A stretch of 64,000 bases of DNA from Topomyia yanbarensis (GCF_030247195.1 NC_080672.1:304885115-304949114); one strand, 5' to 3'. Numbered from the stretch's first letter, positions 21,059 to 31,930 are shown. Notes: generated by a model from the sequence alone, not told the origin. Translations and numbers: made by a program.

Positions 21059-21949
21059 ACCTTTCTCGTCAGACCTAACCCCCCTTTTTCTTATTTTTTA
21101 TCAATAGATTTCTTATTTTTATAAACATTTTCGATCAGATTAGATTATTAGGACAATCCATGGATTTTTCATTAAATTTTAAAAATTTCAAAATGCAAGG
21201 ATGTTGAATATTTTTTTCACCAAGTCAAGAATGGTGAGACGCGAAATATACGTTTCGGCAGCACTGTTTGGATTTTTTTCGATAATTTTATCGGGAACAC
21301 TGTAAATGAAGTGGTGAATAGCAATACCACATTCAAAATTCTTGGAATTGCATCAGTAGGCTGTATCTCGTGGTTTTGGAACCATTTGGTGATTTGACCC
21401 CGGAACGGACATTCCGGAGCAGGTTACCGTGGGGCCGTGAGTGGCCATTCCATTCCAATTCCATTTTTCAAATTGCCATAGGGTCCTGTAACAATAAAAA
21501 ACAGACTTCCGAGACAATTTGAAGAGTTTTGATACTCATATTGCTAGGACATTATTAAAATTTACAAATCATATCCTAGTACTGGAACATTACTCCGGAA
21601 AATCCGGATTACCAAAAACCAGATCCATTATTCCGGTTCTATTGTACAGAATCAAAAAGTGGACGAGTTCCTGAATCCAAAATATCTAAAAGTGTCCAAA
21701 TCGGTTAAAGGAAGCCATAGTTATGAGCATTTCAATTTGTGGGTACCCGGGTACCCTCGTTGGCCTGTTAAAGGTGTTTTTTTTTTGTTGGACACATAAC
21801 TGTTAACTGGCTGATGCATGGTGTTTTAAACAGTCTACCCCACGTTTCAGATATTACTAAACCAGTACTGTTCAACGGTATCCAAGCGACTCTCGAAGAA
21901 AAGAAGTACCACTACTCAACTCTTCTTCTGCTAGAATAGCGGTTATTTA
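21059..21949. other. Unannotated sequence left of the R1 fossil
   Basis: No domain or terminal repeat recognised. The right edge leads into R1-like coding remains. Confidence 0.35.
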
Positions 21950-23747
21950 CACACACACGCGCATATGGCCTGGAGTGTATGCGAGAAGAATACCAATAGC
22001 GACCACCTAGCGATTCGCTACCACATCGGTAAACGGACCCCAGCTGCAGCATGGAGATGGATGACCGGCAAGCGAAAGTAGAGGACGAAAGCCGTCATCA
22101 AAGATCTTTTCGTGGAGGCAATTCGGCTGATCAGCAGGACCGAGAACGTCGAAGCGGCTGATCTAACAACAACAATGATGACGGCCTGTTACGTCATAAT
22201 GCCACAAAAACAGGAGTAAAGTAGTAGACGATGTCCAGCTTACTGGTGGAACGGGACGCTCAGTACACTACGCGCTGAGACAGAGCCAGAAGGAGGGCTC
22301 AGAGAGCAGTATCGGAGCAAGACGGAGAGAAGCGCAAGGCGGCGTATCGGGAAGTTAGGGCTACTTTAAAACGGGAGATCTGGCTTAGCAAGTCAGATTA
22401 CCACAAGAAGCTATGCTATGCGAGGTGTACCGAGTCGTGATGGTGAAAATGAAGGGCTCGACGACGCCAGCTGAAATATACCCGGGTAAGCTAAAGATAA
22501 TCGTCGAGAGTTTTTTTTCCCGAAGCACGATCCAACTATCTGGCCACCGACACCGTACGGCGAAGAAGAAGGAGCGAACACGGACGATCGGTAAGTGACT
22601 AACGATGAGCTCGCAGAAGTTTCGAAGCGCCTGAAATCAAAGAAAGCCCCCAGTCCAAATGGAATACCAAACGTAGTACTGAAAGTTGCATTTTCGGACA
22701 TGTTCAGGGTGGTGTTTAAATGAAGACAACTTCCCCGAAATATGGAAGGTACAGAAACTGGTGTTGCTGCCAAAACCAGGAAATCCACCGGGCGATCCGG
22801 ACTTGTATTATACACTCAGAAAAGTTCTGGAAAGAATCATCCTTAACAGGTTGACGAAATGCACGGAGGGTGAGCGCGGACTGTCCAAGATACAGGTCGT
22901 ATTCCGCAAAGGAGCATCGACAATGAATGCAATTCGGACAGTGCTCGAGAGTGCTGAGAAGGCATCTAAACACAAGCAAAGAGGAGATCGGTACTGCATT
23001 GTTGTCATGATAGAAGTGAAGAATGCGTTTAACAGCGCCATCTGGAACACCATCGCAGTGCTGCACAGAATGGGTATCCCCGACTATCTATGTCAGATTC
23101 TGAAGAGCTACTTCCAAAGCAGAGTGCTGTTGTATGAGACGAATGAAGGGCAGAAGTCAATGCGAGTCACAGTGTTCTTCAAAGCTCCATTCTCGGTGCA
23201 ACTCTTTGGAACGGGTCCTGACACTGCGGCTCTACAGGAAAATTAAAATAGTGGGTTTCGAGTCACAGTGTAGAAACCAGTGATTAGTGAGACACTTGAG
23301 GAAGTGAGAGTGTCGACGACGGAGACAATAGATACGAACAGTTGGTGAAACCAAGTAACACAATAGCGAGGATCATGCCTAACGTCGGCGAGAAGCAGCA
23401 GGAGGCACCTACTAGCTACTAGCTAGTGCTTCATAATTGATACTGCGATATGGGGTTCCTGCCTGGAGTGCGGCGTGAAAACGAACGAAAAGCTGAACAT
23501 GGACGTTCCGGCTAAAAGCGCAAGAGTCGCGAGCGCGAACCGATTAATATTGCCGGAGGCAGTATGCGCTATCGTCAGGATGAACCCCATCTGCATCAGC
23601 CTGGCATAAGATATCGAACATCAGAAACGCGAGAAAGATGGTGAGAATCGATTGGATGGCGTGGTGGTAACAAGAATGGTACAATACGAAAAAGGGCAGG
23701 TGGAACTACTAGCTCATCCCAAACGGAGGTCAATAGAAACAACGGAG
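21950..23747 (+). pseudogene. R1-clade retrotransposon fossil, ORF2 part (split by the right intact element)
   Basis: A degenerate plus-strand ORF2. The pre-RT linker is at about 22030-22200 (DLFVEAIRLISRTENVEAAD, TMMTACYVIMP), the RT start at 22600-22680 (SKKAPSPNGIPN), and the RT body at 22730-23160 (VQKLVLLPKPGNPPGDPDLY, VFRKGASTMNAI, IEVKNAFNSAIWNTI). Post-RT remains (ARVASANRLI, AVCAIVRMNPICI) lie around 23520-23600, and KGRW followed by LIPN near 23690-23720. Several frameshifts and stops occur. The protein continues across the inserted element at 29893. R1 clade elements often target rDNA, but this fossil is not in rDNA. Confidence 0.82.
23735..23747. repeat. Target-site duplication, right copy (5' side)
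   Basis: AGAAACAACGGAG, repeated exactly at 29893-29905. It lies within the R1-like coding fossil. Confidence 0.92.
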
Positions 23748-24040
23748 TCACAATCGTCTGAACTCTCGATCGAAGCAGATCGTTTTCTTGTGCTGTGCAT
23801 AGAGTGGATCAATATAAATATATACATTGTGAAGGCCAGTCATTGTTTGCGGCAGGCTTTGTTCGCCGGTGCCTAGGTTGGTGAAGTGAATAGTTCAATA
23901 ACCGGACAAGCCGCTATATAAGCTAAGTATCTTTTTTTTCTCATTTCCCTTTCCCCCGATCTGTCGCTACTTCTAAGATCCCTTTCCCCTGAATATAAGC
24001 TTCATCTCTCGTTTACACCACGTGCTATCCTCGTGCCTAA
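23748..24040 (+). promoter_or_regulatory. 5' UTR with likely internal promoter, right copy
   Basis: Carries the same CTCTCGATCGAAGCAG block about 20 bases from the first base of the element, then TTTTCTTGTGCTGTGCATA, and a pyrimidine-rich stretch before the ORF1 start (23928-24000). The conserved block is the best candidate for the internal promoter; its activity is inferred. Confidence 0.5.
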
Positions 24041-25405
24041 ATGGCCGAGGGCGAAGTAACATTGGATGGGAATGATATTCCCATGGATATACCGGATAAA
24101 CCCGAAATTACTCCCTCCCCTGATTCCCCCAGTCCTCCTCGTATTAAAACATACCCACCCAGTTCAACTGGGCCCTGGGTGGTCTATTTCCGGCCCATTA
24201 CGAAATCGCTTAATATTTTAGAGATCTCACGGGAGCTGACTGCTAACTACCCGGCCGTAGCTCAGATAACACGTGTTAGAGCTAATAAGATACGCATATT
24301 AGTGAATGACCTCGACCAGGCAAACCAGATTGCTCGCAGCGAGCGCTTTACAAAGCAATTTAATGTGTATATACCTTGTTTGGCAGTGGAGATCGACGGG
24401 GTCGTTGCCGAACCGGGTTTGAAGTGCGAAGACGTGTTGAAGTATGGAGTTGGTTGCTTTAAGGACCCCTCACTTGAACATGTGAAGATTCTGGAATGCA
24501 AGCAATTGTATTCAGCAAAAACTGAGAATAATAAGACAACTTATTCATTGTCAGACTCGATTCGGGTGACTTTCTCCGGGTCTTCCCTCCCCAACTATGT
24601 CCTCCTGGATAAGGTTCGTCTACCGGTTCGCCTGTTTGTACCGCGGGTAATGAACTGCAGCAATTGCAAGCAGCTGGGCCACACAGCCACCTATTGTGGC
24701 AATAAGAAAAGGTGCGGCAAATGCGAGGGAGAACATGAGGATGACGCTTGCGGTGGAGAAACTGAGAAGTGTATTTACTGCGGGGGCCTTCCGCATGATC
24801 TTAAATCATGCCCCGCGTACAAACAGCGCGGGGATAAAATTAAGCGCTCCCTTAAGGAACGCTCGAAGCGCTCTTATGCAGAAATTCTTAAGAATGCTTC
24901 GCCATCTGTCCCTTCCGAAAATTCCTTTGCTCTTTTGGCTGGCGTTGAGCAAGAATCTGACGACCCACAAGAGGGAACATCTTTGGTTAACCCAGGGGAG
25001 TCCAGGAAGAGGAAAAATCAAACTTCCCCTAGATTGCCTCGTAAGGGTGCCAAGGTGTCGTCCACTCAGAGTGCGCCAACTACAATCAATAAATCCAACG
25101 GAAGTGATGCACTAAAGCCGAAGCAATTTGCTCCAGGACTTGGAAATTTTAATTCTAACAAGGAGTATCCACCACTTCCAGGGACACCAAAAACCCCAAG
25201 TGTTCCCTTTTTTCAAACAAATACTCAGTCCAGTAGCGGACTAATGAAATTTTCTGACATAGTGGACTTAATTTTCACAGCTTTCAATGTTACTGATCCT
25301 CTTAAAAGCCTTCTGATACGTTTTCTCCCTATAGTGCAAACATTTTTGAAGCAGTTGACTACTAAATGGCCCCTCCTTGCAGCGATCGTATCCTTCGATG
25401 GCTAA
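24041..25405 (+). CDS. ORF1 (gag-like RNA-binding protein), right copy
   Basis: A 454-residue partner of the left-copy ORF1, the same length and with only scattered substitutions (for example RIKTYPPSST versus RIKTYPASST, and GGLPHDLKSC versus GGPPHALKSC). All three zinc knuckles keep their Cys and His ligands (CSNCKQLGHTATYC, CGKCEGEHEDDAC, CIYCGGLPHDLKSC). The ATG at 24041 follows the 5' UTR. The last 29 bases overlap ORF2. It should be competent to bind element RNA. Confidence 0.93.
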   Translation: MAEGEVTLDGNDIPMDIPDKPEITPSPDSPSPPRIKTYPPSSTGPWVVYFRPITKSLNILEISRELTANYPAVAQITRVRANKIRILVNDLDQANQIARSERFTKQFNVYIPCLAVEIDGVVAEPGLKCEDVLKYGVGCFKDPSLEHVKILECKQLYSAKTENNKTTYSLSDSIRVTFSGSSLPNYVLLDKVRLPVRLFVPRVMNCSNCKQLGHTATYCGNKKRCGKCEGEHEDDACGGETEKCIYCGGLPHDLKSCPAYKQRGDKIKRSLKERSKRSYAEILKNASPSVPSENSFALLAGVEQESDDPQEGTSLVNPGESRKRKNQTSPRLPRKGAKVSSTQSAPTTINKSNGSDALKPKQFAPGLGNFNSNKEYPPLPGTPKTPSVPFFQTNTQSSSGLMKFSDIVDLIFTAFNVTDPLKSLLIRFLPIVQTFLKQLTTKWPLLAAIVSFDG

Positions 25406-28400
25406 GTCATCAAACGAGGTCACTGATTCGATCACTGTCCTACAGTGGAATTGCAGAAGTATCCTCCCGAAAATCGATTCCTTCAAATTCTTACTAAACA
25501 GTTTAAAATGTGATGTTTTCGCATTATGTGAAACTTGGTTAACTTCCGATATAAATCTCAACTTCCACGACTTTAATATAATCCGTCTGGATCGAGAAAA
25601 CCCTTATGGAGGAGTACTTTTGGGGATCAAAAAGTGCTATTCTTTCAACCGAATTAACCTCCCTTCGACACCAGGCATTGAAATTGTCGCTTGTCAAGTT
25701 CTAATCAAAGGTAAAGACCTTTGCATTGCTTCCATCTACATTCCTCCTAGAGCCTCGGTAGGGCACCGAACGCTTTGTAATATCACGGAATCCTTACCGG
25801 CACCGCGGCTAGTTCTGGGAGACTTTAACTCGCACGGTACGGTATGGGGCTGTCTTCATGATGATAATAGATCAACATTAATCCAAGATCTTTGCGACAA
25901 TTTCAACATGACCATCTTAAACACGGGAGAAATGACGCGGATTCCTACACCACCAGCACGCACAAGCGCGTTGGATTTATCGCTATGCTCGACATCGCTA
26001 CAGCTAGATTGCAGGTGGAAGGTGATCCCTGATCCCCACGGTAGCGATCATTTGCCTATCGTGATTTCAATTGCTAACGGTTCAAGACCATCGGAAACAA
26101 TCAATGTCTCGTATGACCTCACACGGAACATTGATTGGAAGAGTTACGCGACCGCGATATCCGTTAAAATCGAATCCACTCAAGAACTTCCTCCGGAGGA
26201 AGAGTACAGGTTTTTGGCTGGCTTGATTCTCGACAGTGCAAATCAAGCTCAGACTAAACCAGTACCCAGCGCGAATACCCATGGACGGTCTCCCACCCTG
26301 TGGTGGGATAAAGAGTGCTCAGAGCTGTACGCGGAGAAGTCCACTGCATATAAGGCCTTCCGGGAAGACGGGTTACCCGCTAGCTATCAACAGTACGCGT
26401 CGTTAGAAAAGCGAATGAAGAGTCTAATGAAAGCCAAAAAACGCAGTTATTGGCGCCGGTTCGTCGACGGGTTAACGAGAGAAACAGCGATGAGCACTCT
26501 TTGGGGTACGGCTCGACGTATGCGTAACCGTAATAGTACCAACGAGAATGTGGAATATTCAAACCGTTGGATATTCGCTTTCGCCAAGAAGATCTGTCCG
26601 GACTCTGTCCCGGTACAGAAAACGTGCCGCGCCGCGTCTCCTCACGATACCGCGAACGAAACACCGTTTTCGATGGTGGAGTTCTCACTTGCTCTCTTAT
26701 CATGCAACAATAACGCCCCAGGGTTAGACAGAATCAAATTCAACTTGCTGAAGAATCTGCCTGACACTGCAAAAAGGCGCTTGTTGAACTTATTTAACAA
26801 GTTTCTTGAGGGTAACATTGTCCCTCATGACTGGAGGCAAGTGAAGGTCATCGCCATCCAAAAACCAGGAAAACCAGCCTCCGACCACAACTCGTATCGG
26901 CCGATTGCAATGCTGTCCTGTATTCGGAAGTTGTTCGAGAAAATGATCTTGTATCGCCTCGACAATTGGGTTGAAGCAAATGGCTTACTGTCAGATACAC
27001 AATTTGGCTTCCGCAAAGGCAAAGGGACGAACGATTGCCTTGCGTTGCTTTCTACAGAAATCCAAATGGCCTATGCTAACAAAGAGCAGATGGCATCAGT
27101 CTTCTTGGATATTAAGGGGGCTTTTGATTCAGTTTCTATCAACATTCTGTCAGAGAAGCTGCACCAGCATGGTCTTTCGCCAATTTTAAATAACTTTTTG
27201 CTAAACCTGTTGTCTGAAAAGCACATGCACTTTTCGCATGGCGATTTAACAACATTGCGATTTAGCTACATGGGTCTTCCCCAGGGCTCATGTCTAAGTC
27301 CCCTGCTCTACAATTTCTACGTGAATGACATTGACGATTGTCTTGCCAATTCATGCACGCTAAGGCAACTTGCAGACGACGGCGTGGTCTCTGTCACAGG
27401 GCCCAAAGCTGCCGACTTGCAAGGACCATTACAAAATACCTTGGACAATTTGTCTGCTTGGGCTCTTCAGCTGGGTATTGAGTTCTCCACGGAGAAAACT
27501 GAGTTGGTTGTTTTTTCTAGGAAGCGTGAGCCGGCGCAACTCCAGCTTCTATTAATGGGTGTAACGATCAATCAGGTTTTCACATTTAAATATCTCGGGG
27601 TATGGTTCGACTCTAAAGGTACCTGGGGATGTCACATTAGGTATCTGAAACAGAAATGCCAACAAAGGATCAATTTTCTCCGAACAATAACTGGAACATG
27701 GTGGGGTGCCCACCCAGGAGACCTGATCAGGTTATACCAAACAACGATATTGTCGGTGATGGAGTACGGGTGTTTCAGTTTCCGCTCCGCTGCGAACATA
27801 CACTTCATCAAACTGGAGAGAATCCAGTATCGTTGCTTGCGCATTGCCTTGGGTTGCATGCACTCGACCCATACGATGAGTCTCGAAGTGCTGGCGGGCG
27901 TTCTTCCGCTAAAAAATCGATTTTGGGAACTCTCATATCGATTGCTCATCCGATGCGACATTCTGAACCCGTTGGTGATTGAAAACTTCGAGAGGCTCGT
28001 CGAGCTTAATTCTCAAACCCGATTTATGGCCTTGTACTTCGACTACATGGCACAGAGCATTAACCCTTCTTCATATACTCCCAACCGTGTTCGTTTCCTA
28101 GATACTTCTGATTCTACTGTGTTCTTCGACACATCCATGAAGGAAGAGATTCGTGGAATCCCGGACCATATACGCCCGCAAGTGATCCCCAATATATTTT
28201 ATAATAAATTCCGAGAAGTCGACTGTGACAAAATGTTCTACACTGACGGATCAAATCTCGATGGGTCCACTGGCTTCGGTATCTTCAACAATACTATCAC
28301 CGCTTCATTCAAGCTCAATGATCCCGCTTCAGTTTACGTCGCAGAGTTAGCTGCAATTCAGTACACCCTTGGGATCATCGACACTCTGCCCACAGATCAC

Positions 28401-29084
28401 TACTTCATCATTTCGGACAGCCTCAGCTCCATCGAGGCTTTTCGTGCGATGAAGCCCAAAAAGCAATCCCCATATTTCCTGGGGAAGATACGGGAGTCCT
28501 TGTGTACGTTATCTGAAAAATCTTATCAAATTACCTTTGTTTGGGTCCCCTCTCATTGCTCTATTCCGGGCAATGAAAAGGCCGACTCATTAGCAAAGGT
28601 GGGCGCATTAAATGGTGACATATATGAAAGACCAATCTGCTTCAACGAATTTTTTAGTATTTGTCGTCAGAGGACACTCAGCAGTTGGCAAACCTCGTGG
28701 AGCAATGGTGAACTTGGACGATGGCTACATTCCATTATCCCAAAGGTATCAACGAAGCCTTGGTTCAGGAGGATGGATGTGGGTCGGGATTTTATTCGTG
28801 TAATGTCCCGACTTATGTCCAACCACTACACTTTGGATGCGCATTTGCGGCGTATTGGGCTTGCGGAGAGTAGTCTGTGCGCTTGTGACGAGGGCTATCA
28901 CGACATCGAGCACGTTGTCTGGGTATGCGCCGGGTATTTGGACGCCAGGTCTCAGTTAAAGGATTCCCTTCGGGCCCGAGGTAGACCACCCAATGTCCCA
29001 GTCCGAGATATGCTGGCAAATCGTGATTTCCCCTATATGTCCCTTATTTATACTTTCATAAAAACGATAAATATCCCAATTTAG
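25377..29084 (+). CDS. ORF2 of I-superfamily element, right copy: endonuclease, reverse transcriptase, RNase H
   Basis: A 1,235-residue polyprotein with the same domain order as the left copy: endonuclease (GDFNSHG, GSDHLP), RT (FLDIKGAFD, LPQGSCLSPLLYNF, LADDGV), RNase H (YTDGS, VAELAA, ISDS, VPSHCSIPGNEKAD) and a C-terminal Cys/His motif. I count about 20 residue differences from the left copy. Here residue 651 is D (FYVNDIDD), the usual state in non-LTR RTs, so this copy is the better candidate for full activity. No frameshift or stop interrupts it. The start at 25377 overlaps ORF1 in the +1 frame. Confidence 0.95.
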   Translation: MQRSYPSMAKSSNEVTDSITVLQWNCRSILPKIDSFKFLLNSLKCDVFALCETWLTSDINLNFHDFNIIRLDRENPYGGVLLGIKKCYSFNRINLPSTPGIEIVACQVLIKGKDLCIASIYIPPRASVGHRTLCNITESLPAPRLVLGDFNSHGTVWGCLHDDNRSTLIQDLCDNFNMTILNTGEMTRIPTPPARTSALDLSLCSTSLQLDCRWKVIPDPHGSDHLPIVISIANGSRPSETINVSYDLTRNIDWKSYATAISVKIESTQELPPEEEYRFLAGLILDSANQAQTKPVPSANTHGRSPTLWWDKECSELYAEKSTAYKAFREDGLPASYQQYASLEKRMKSLMKAKKRSYWRRFVDGLTRETAMSTLWGTARRMRNRNSTNENVEYSNRWIFAFAKKICPDSVPVQKTCRAASPHDTANETPFSMVEFSLALLSCNNNAPGLDRIKFNLLKNLPDTAKRRLLNLFNKFLEGNIVPHDWRQVKVIAIQKPGKPASDHNSYRPIAMLSCIRKLFEKMILYRLDNWVEANGLLSDTQFGFRKGKGTNDCLALLSTEIQMAYANKEQMASVFLDIKGAFDSVSINILSEKLHQHGLSPILNNFLLNLLSEKHMHFSHGDLTTLRFSYMGLPQGSCLSPLLYNFYVNDIDDCLANSCTLRQLADDGVVSVTGPKAADLQGPLQNTLDNLSAWALQLGIEFSTEKTELVVFSRKREPAQLQLLLMGVTINQVFTFKYLGVWFDSKGTWGCHIRYLKQKCQQRINFLRTITGTWWGAHPGDLIRLYQTTILSVMEYGCFSFRSAANIHFIKLERIQYRCLRIALGCMHSTHTMSLEVLAGVLPLKNRFWELSYRLLIRCDILNPLVIENFERLVELNSQTRFMALYFDYMAQSINPSSYTPNRVRFLDTSDSTVFFDTSMKEEIRGIPDHIRPQVIPNIFYNKFREVDCDKMFYTDGSNLDGSTGFGIFNNTITASFKLNDPASVYVAELAAIQYTLGIIDTLPTDHYFIISDSLSSIEAFRAMKPKKQSPYFLGKIRESLCTLSEKSYQITFVWVPSHCSIPGNEKADSLAKVGALNGDIYERPICFNEFFSICRQRTLSSWQTSWSNGELGRWLHSIIPKVSTKPWFRRMDVGRDFIRVMSRLMSNHYTLDAHLRRIGLAESSLCACDEGYHDIEHVVWVCAGYLDARSQLKDSLRARGRPPNVPVRDMLANRDFPYMSLIYTFIKTINIPI

Positions 29085-29892
29085 CCCCTCTCTTTTTATT
29101 TCTCGTTTTAGAAGTTTTCTCCTGCCTTGTGGGACCGATCAGCTCCAGACTGCAACTATGTAACCGCCGTCGCACTTACCACTACGGAAACTGAAGCGAG
29201 AGCGACTCGAGGTCCGATGACTTTTGAAGGATTCCCCGCGGGTCCGAAGAATACCATCCGCCAATCCGACCTACTAGACTGAGGCGCTAATTTGTCTCGC
29301 TGATCTCCCGTTTGCCCGAAAGTTGCAAGTTTTGCTCTTCTCTCCCGGTCACCATCTACGCTTTCTCTCCCCTGTCCTTGATACAACTGCTTCTACAGCC
29401 CCCTCTGAATATCTTGACCAAGCATAAGTCTCCGCTAAAAAAGTTCAAATTTGTATTCTGTATTCCTAGTTTTAAGATAGTTGTAATTTTACCTCTTTGT
29501 TAAAACTATTGTCCCCCATCTTGTAAATAGAATTGTATCCCTAGTTTTAAAACACCGGTGAATTTTCTCATAAACATTTGTTCCCCCTTTTGTGTACCAA
29601 ACTATATTGTTAGTTTTAAGATAACTGTAAATATTTCCTAAAAAACTATTACTATTGAATTCCTTGTTTTAAAATTTTTCATAAAAAAAAAATCTTTTGC
29701 TCCCTCTCTTGTATATAGAATCTTATTTCTAGTCTTAAGATAGCTGTAAAATTTTACTTTAAAAAAAAAAAAAAAATTTCACCATTGTAACCTCCTAGTT
29801 TTAAAATATCCAAAATGTAAAAACAAAAGAATTTGGCACCGCCAAGCTAACGCATTTGTACCTATCAAATAAACGAAATGAATAAAAAAAAA
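29085..29892 (+). repeat. 3' UTR of right copy with degenerate tandem repeats
   Basis: From about 29460 to 29810, CTAGTTTTAAGATAGNTGTAA-like motifs recur about six times, separated by CCCCCAT/CCCCCTTTTGTGTA blocks. The element ends in AATAAACGAAATGAATAAAAA; its AATAAA could serve as a polyadenylation signal. It parallels the left copy's 14204-14999. Confidence 0.75.
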
Positions 29893-30240
29893 AGAAACAA
29901 CGGAGGGGTGAACTTCCACATGATACAGCTCCTGTGGTGCCACGGCTGCTTCAGAAACTATCTGTATTCACTGTTGTGGCCGAATGTGAGTGCGTTGACG
30001 ATAAACCCGAGCATGTAGTCTTCGAATGTCCGAGGTCCGTAGAGAAACACAGAGAGATGCTAGAAACGGGAGTGCCGTACATCCACACGAATAATGTCGC
30101 CTGCAGAATAATAAGCGACTTAAATGCGTGAAACAGAGTGACGACACAGATCATAACCTCCAGCAAAAATCGCGCTGAGTCGCGAGCAACGGATTCGCAA
30201 GAGCAATCATTGCCGGAGTAGGTTAGATCCACCACACAGT
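29893..30240 (+). pseudogene. R1-clade fossil, C-terminal part (continuation of 21950-23747)
   Basis: Starts with the second copy of the target duplication, then reads EVNFHMIQLL..HGCFRNYL and, after a frameshift, DDKPEHVVFECPR. This is the Cys/His C-terminal region typical of R1 ORF2 (HGCFR..., AEHVxFxCPRF). Joined conceptually to the piece left of 23748, it restores the order KGRW, LIPN, EVNFH expected of R1. Decayed and non-functional. Confidence 0.8.
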
Positions 30241-31682
30241 GGGACGGAATTTGAGGGGGTATATACGCAGATAAAAAAATAACTTTGCAAGTTGTTGCCA
30301 AAACTGACAGTCATGTATGGAATGTTTGTAACTGAAATGATTTTATGAAACTTTGTTGAAGTAGTGAAATGGCCATCTGTTAAGCGAAAAAAGTTATTGG
30401 GTGAAATTGTACTTGAAAGTACATGTCGGAATACCCCCTTAACCCTCCGGAAGTCGCGCATATGGCTCATTGAACGAGCAGCCGCAACTGCTCTAAGACG
30501 ATTTCGTCAGATTTTCAGAGCAGCGTGCACTCAGTGCAGTAGCGCGACTTCCGGAAGGTTAAAAAGTGTTTTTACTGTACCTTTTTATTTGATTTTTTAC
30601 AGTTTTGCGATGTTCTAGAAAGTTGTAGATGCTTTAAAAACACACCTTTTTGCGGAATAAACCAACTCGCTATATCTTCGTTTTTAGGATGCATGCTTTT
30701 TTTGGTTGTTTTAGGCTAACTTTAGGAGGCTTGTTTATTCATTTGTTGTTCAGCAAGAAATTCCCGTTTGATACATATATAAATCATAGGGCGATCTACA
30801 GGGATCCTTGGAATAATGTGGGGTAAAATAGACTAGTGTTTCAATAAATTATTTGTATTATGAACCATGAAAAATAAATATTATGCTAAATTACTAAACA
30901 TTTGAAATATTATAGTCCATTCCATATATTCCAACATTCAAAGTTGATTTTTTTGTTATTAACATGCACATAAGTCATCAGTATCCTGCCAATCATCTTC
31001 TTCGTGATTGGATGAACAAGGTATTTCGTTGCTTAGAATACTCGGTTGTATTAATACAAATAATTTGTTGAAACGCTACTCTATTTTACCCCACATTATT
31101 CCAAGGATCCCTGTAGATCGCCCTATGATTTATATATGTATCAATAGGGTGTTTCTCTCTGAACAACAAAAAAATAAATTTAGCTGATACTACCTGCTAC
31201 TCTACAACTACAAGCCCCTTAAAGTTATCCCAAAACAATAAAAAAAACCTGCATACATCCTAAAACCGAAGAGATAGCGAGTTGATCTATTCCGCAAAAA
31301 GGTGTGTTTTGAAATCATCTACAACTTTTTAGAACATCGAAAAACTGTAAAAAATTAAATAAAAATGTTACACTAAAAAACATTTTGAGGAGGTATTCCG
31401 ACACCTACTTCAATTTCACCCAATAACTTTTTTTTTGCTTAACAGAAAGCTATTTCACTACTTCAACAAAGTTTCATAAAATCAATTCATCTACAAACTT
31501 TCCACACATGACAACTTGCCAAGTTATTTTATTTATCTGCGTATATACCCCCTTTTATCAAAATTTTTCAACATTACATTAAACTACTTAAAAAATAAAA
31601 AAACCTATCCGAAGACATCAAAGTGCTATAACCAATAGTTTCGTCGCGAATATCAATGTCCGACTTTCTTTGATTCCGTCCC
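30229..31682. mobile_element. ~1.45-kb foldback element with CACAGTGGGACGG ends
   Basis: Long inverted arms. CACAGTGGGACGGAATT at 30229 is matched in inverse at about 31667-31682. GGGGGTATATACGCAGATAA at 30254 pairs with 31530-31555. GCGGAATAAACCAACTCGC near 30652 pairs with about 31275-31296. GGGATCCTTGGAATAATGTG near 30801 pairs with 31094-31115. The central spacer is about 31 kb + 60-70 bases on either side (30850-31070). The right arm has about 100 bp not in the left (31565-31660); the left arm carries a nested 116-bp MITE. No transposase. CACAG-type ends occur in several DNA transposon superfamilies, so the family is open. Confidence 0.75.
30443..30558. mobile_element. 116-bp MITE flanked by TTAA, nested in the foldback left arm
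   Basis: Ends CCCTCCGGAAGTCGCGC and GCGCGACTTCCGGAAGG are inverted repeats (17 bp, one mismatch), and TTAA lies directly outside both ends (30439-30442 and 30559-30562). A TTAA duplication is the signature of piggyBac-type transposition. The foldback's right arm lacks it, giving an empty site for comparison. A second, truncated copy is at about 54850-54933. Confidence 0.8.
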
Positions 31683-31930
31683 ACTGTGCACCGCCGGAAA
31701 CAAGTCCAGTAGACCGCGACAGAGCCCCAGGTATGGATCGTCGGGGCGCCAGCGAACTTAACGCCATGCTCCATCCGGAATCGCCTGAACGACCAAGGCA
31801 CCCTACCGTTTGGCCCAAGACAAACATAGTGGAAACCAAAGAATCGGTTCCTTCGCCGGGGAACTCTCCATCGGAGTAAGCTAGATTCACCGCCGAGGAT
31901 TAGACTGAGTAGATCTCGACGACACACCAC
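31618..31930 (-). other. Open, unassigned minus-strand frames
   Basis: Overlapping frames of about 90 and 118 codons. The longer, 31930-31574, contains LRWRVPRRRNRFFGFHYVCL. Composition is higher in GC than the flanks, which suggests former coding sequence, perhaps from an R1-type element. I do not recognise a domain and no splice sites support a host exon. The low-coordinate end overlaps the foldback element. Confidence 0.3.

Larger units (their letters stand above)
23748..29892 (+). mobile_element. Full-length I-superfamily non-LTR retrotransposon, right copy
   Basis: A 6.1-kb element in the opposite orientation to the left copy, with both ORFs open, a 3' UTR, an A-rich tail and exact 13-bp target-site duplications. 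It starts TCACAATCGTCTGAACTCTC and ends GAATAAAAAAAAA. The 5' ends of the two copies face each other across 3.4 kb. The different target duplications show two independent insertions rather than an inverted duplication. Confidence 0.93.

Noticed and set aside
15000..29084. An inverted duplication of one retrotransposon copy
   Set aside because: Each copy has its own distinct 13-bp target duplication and different flanks, so two insertions explain it better.
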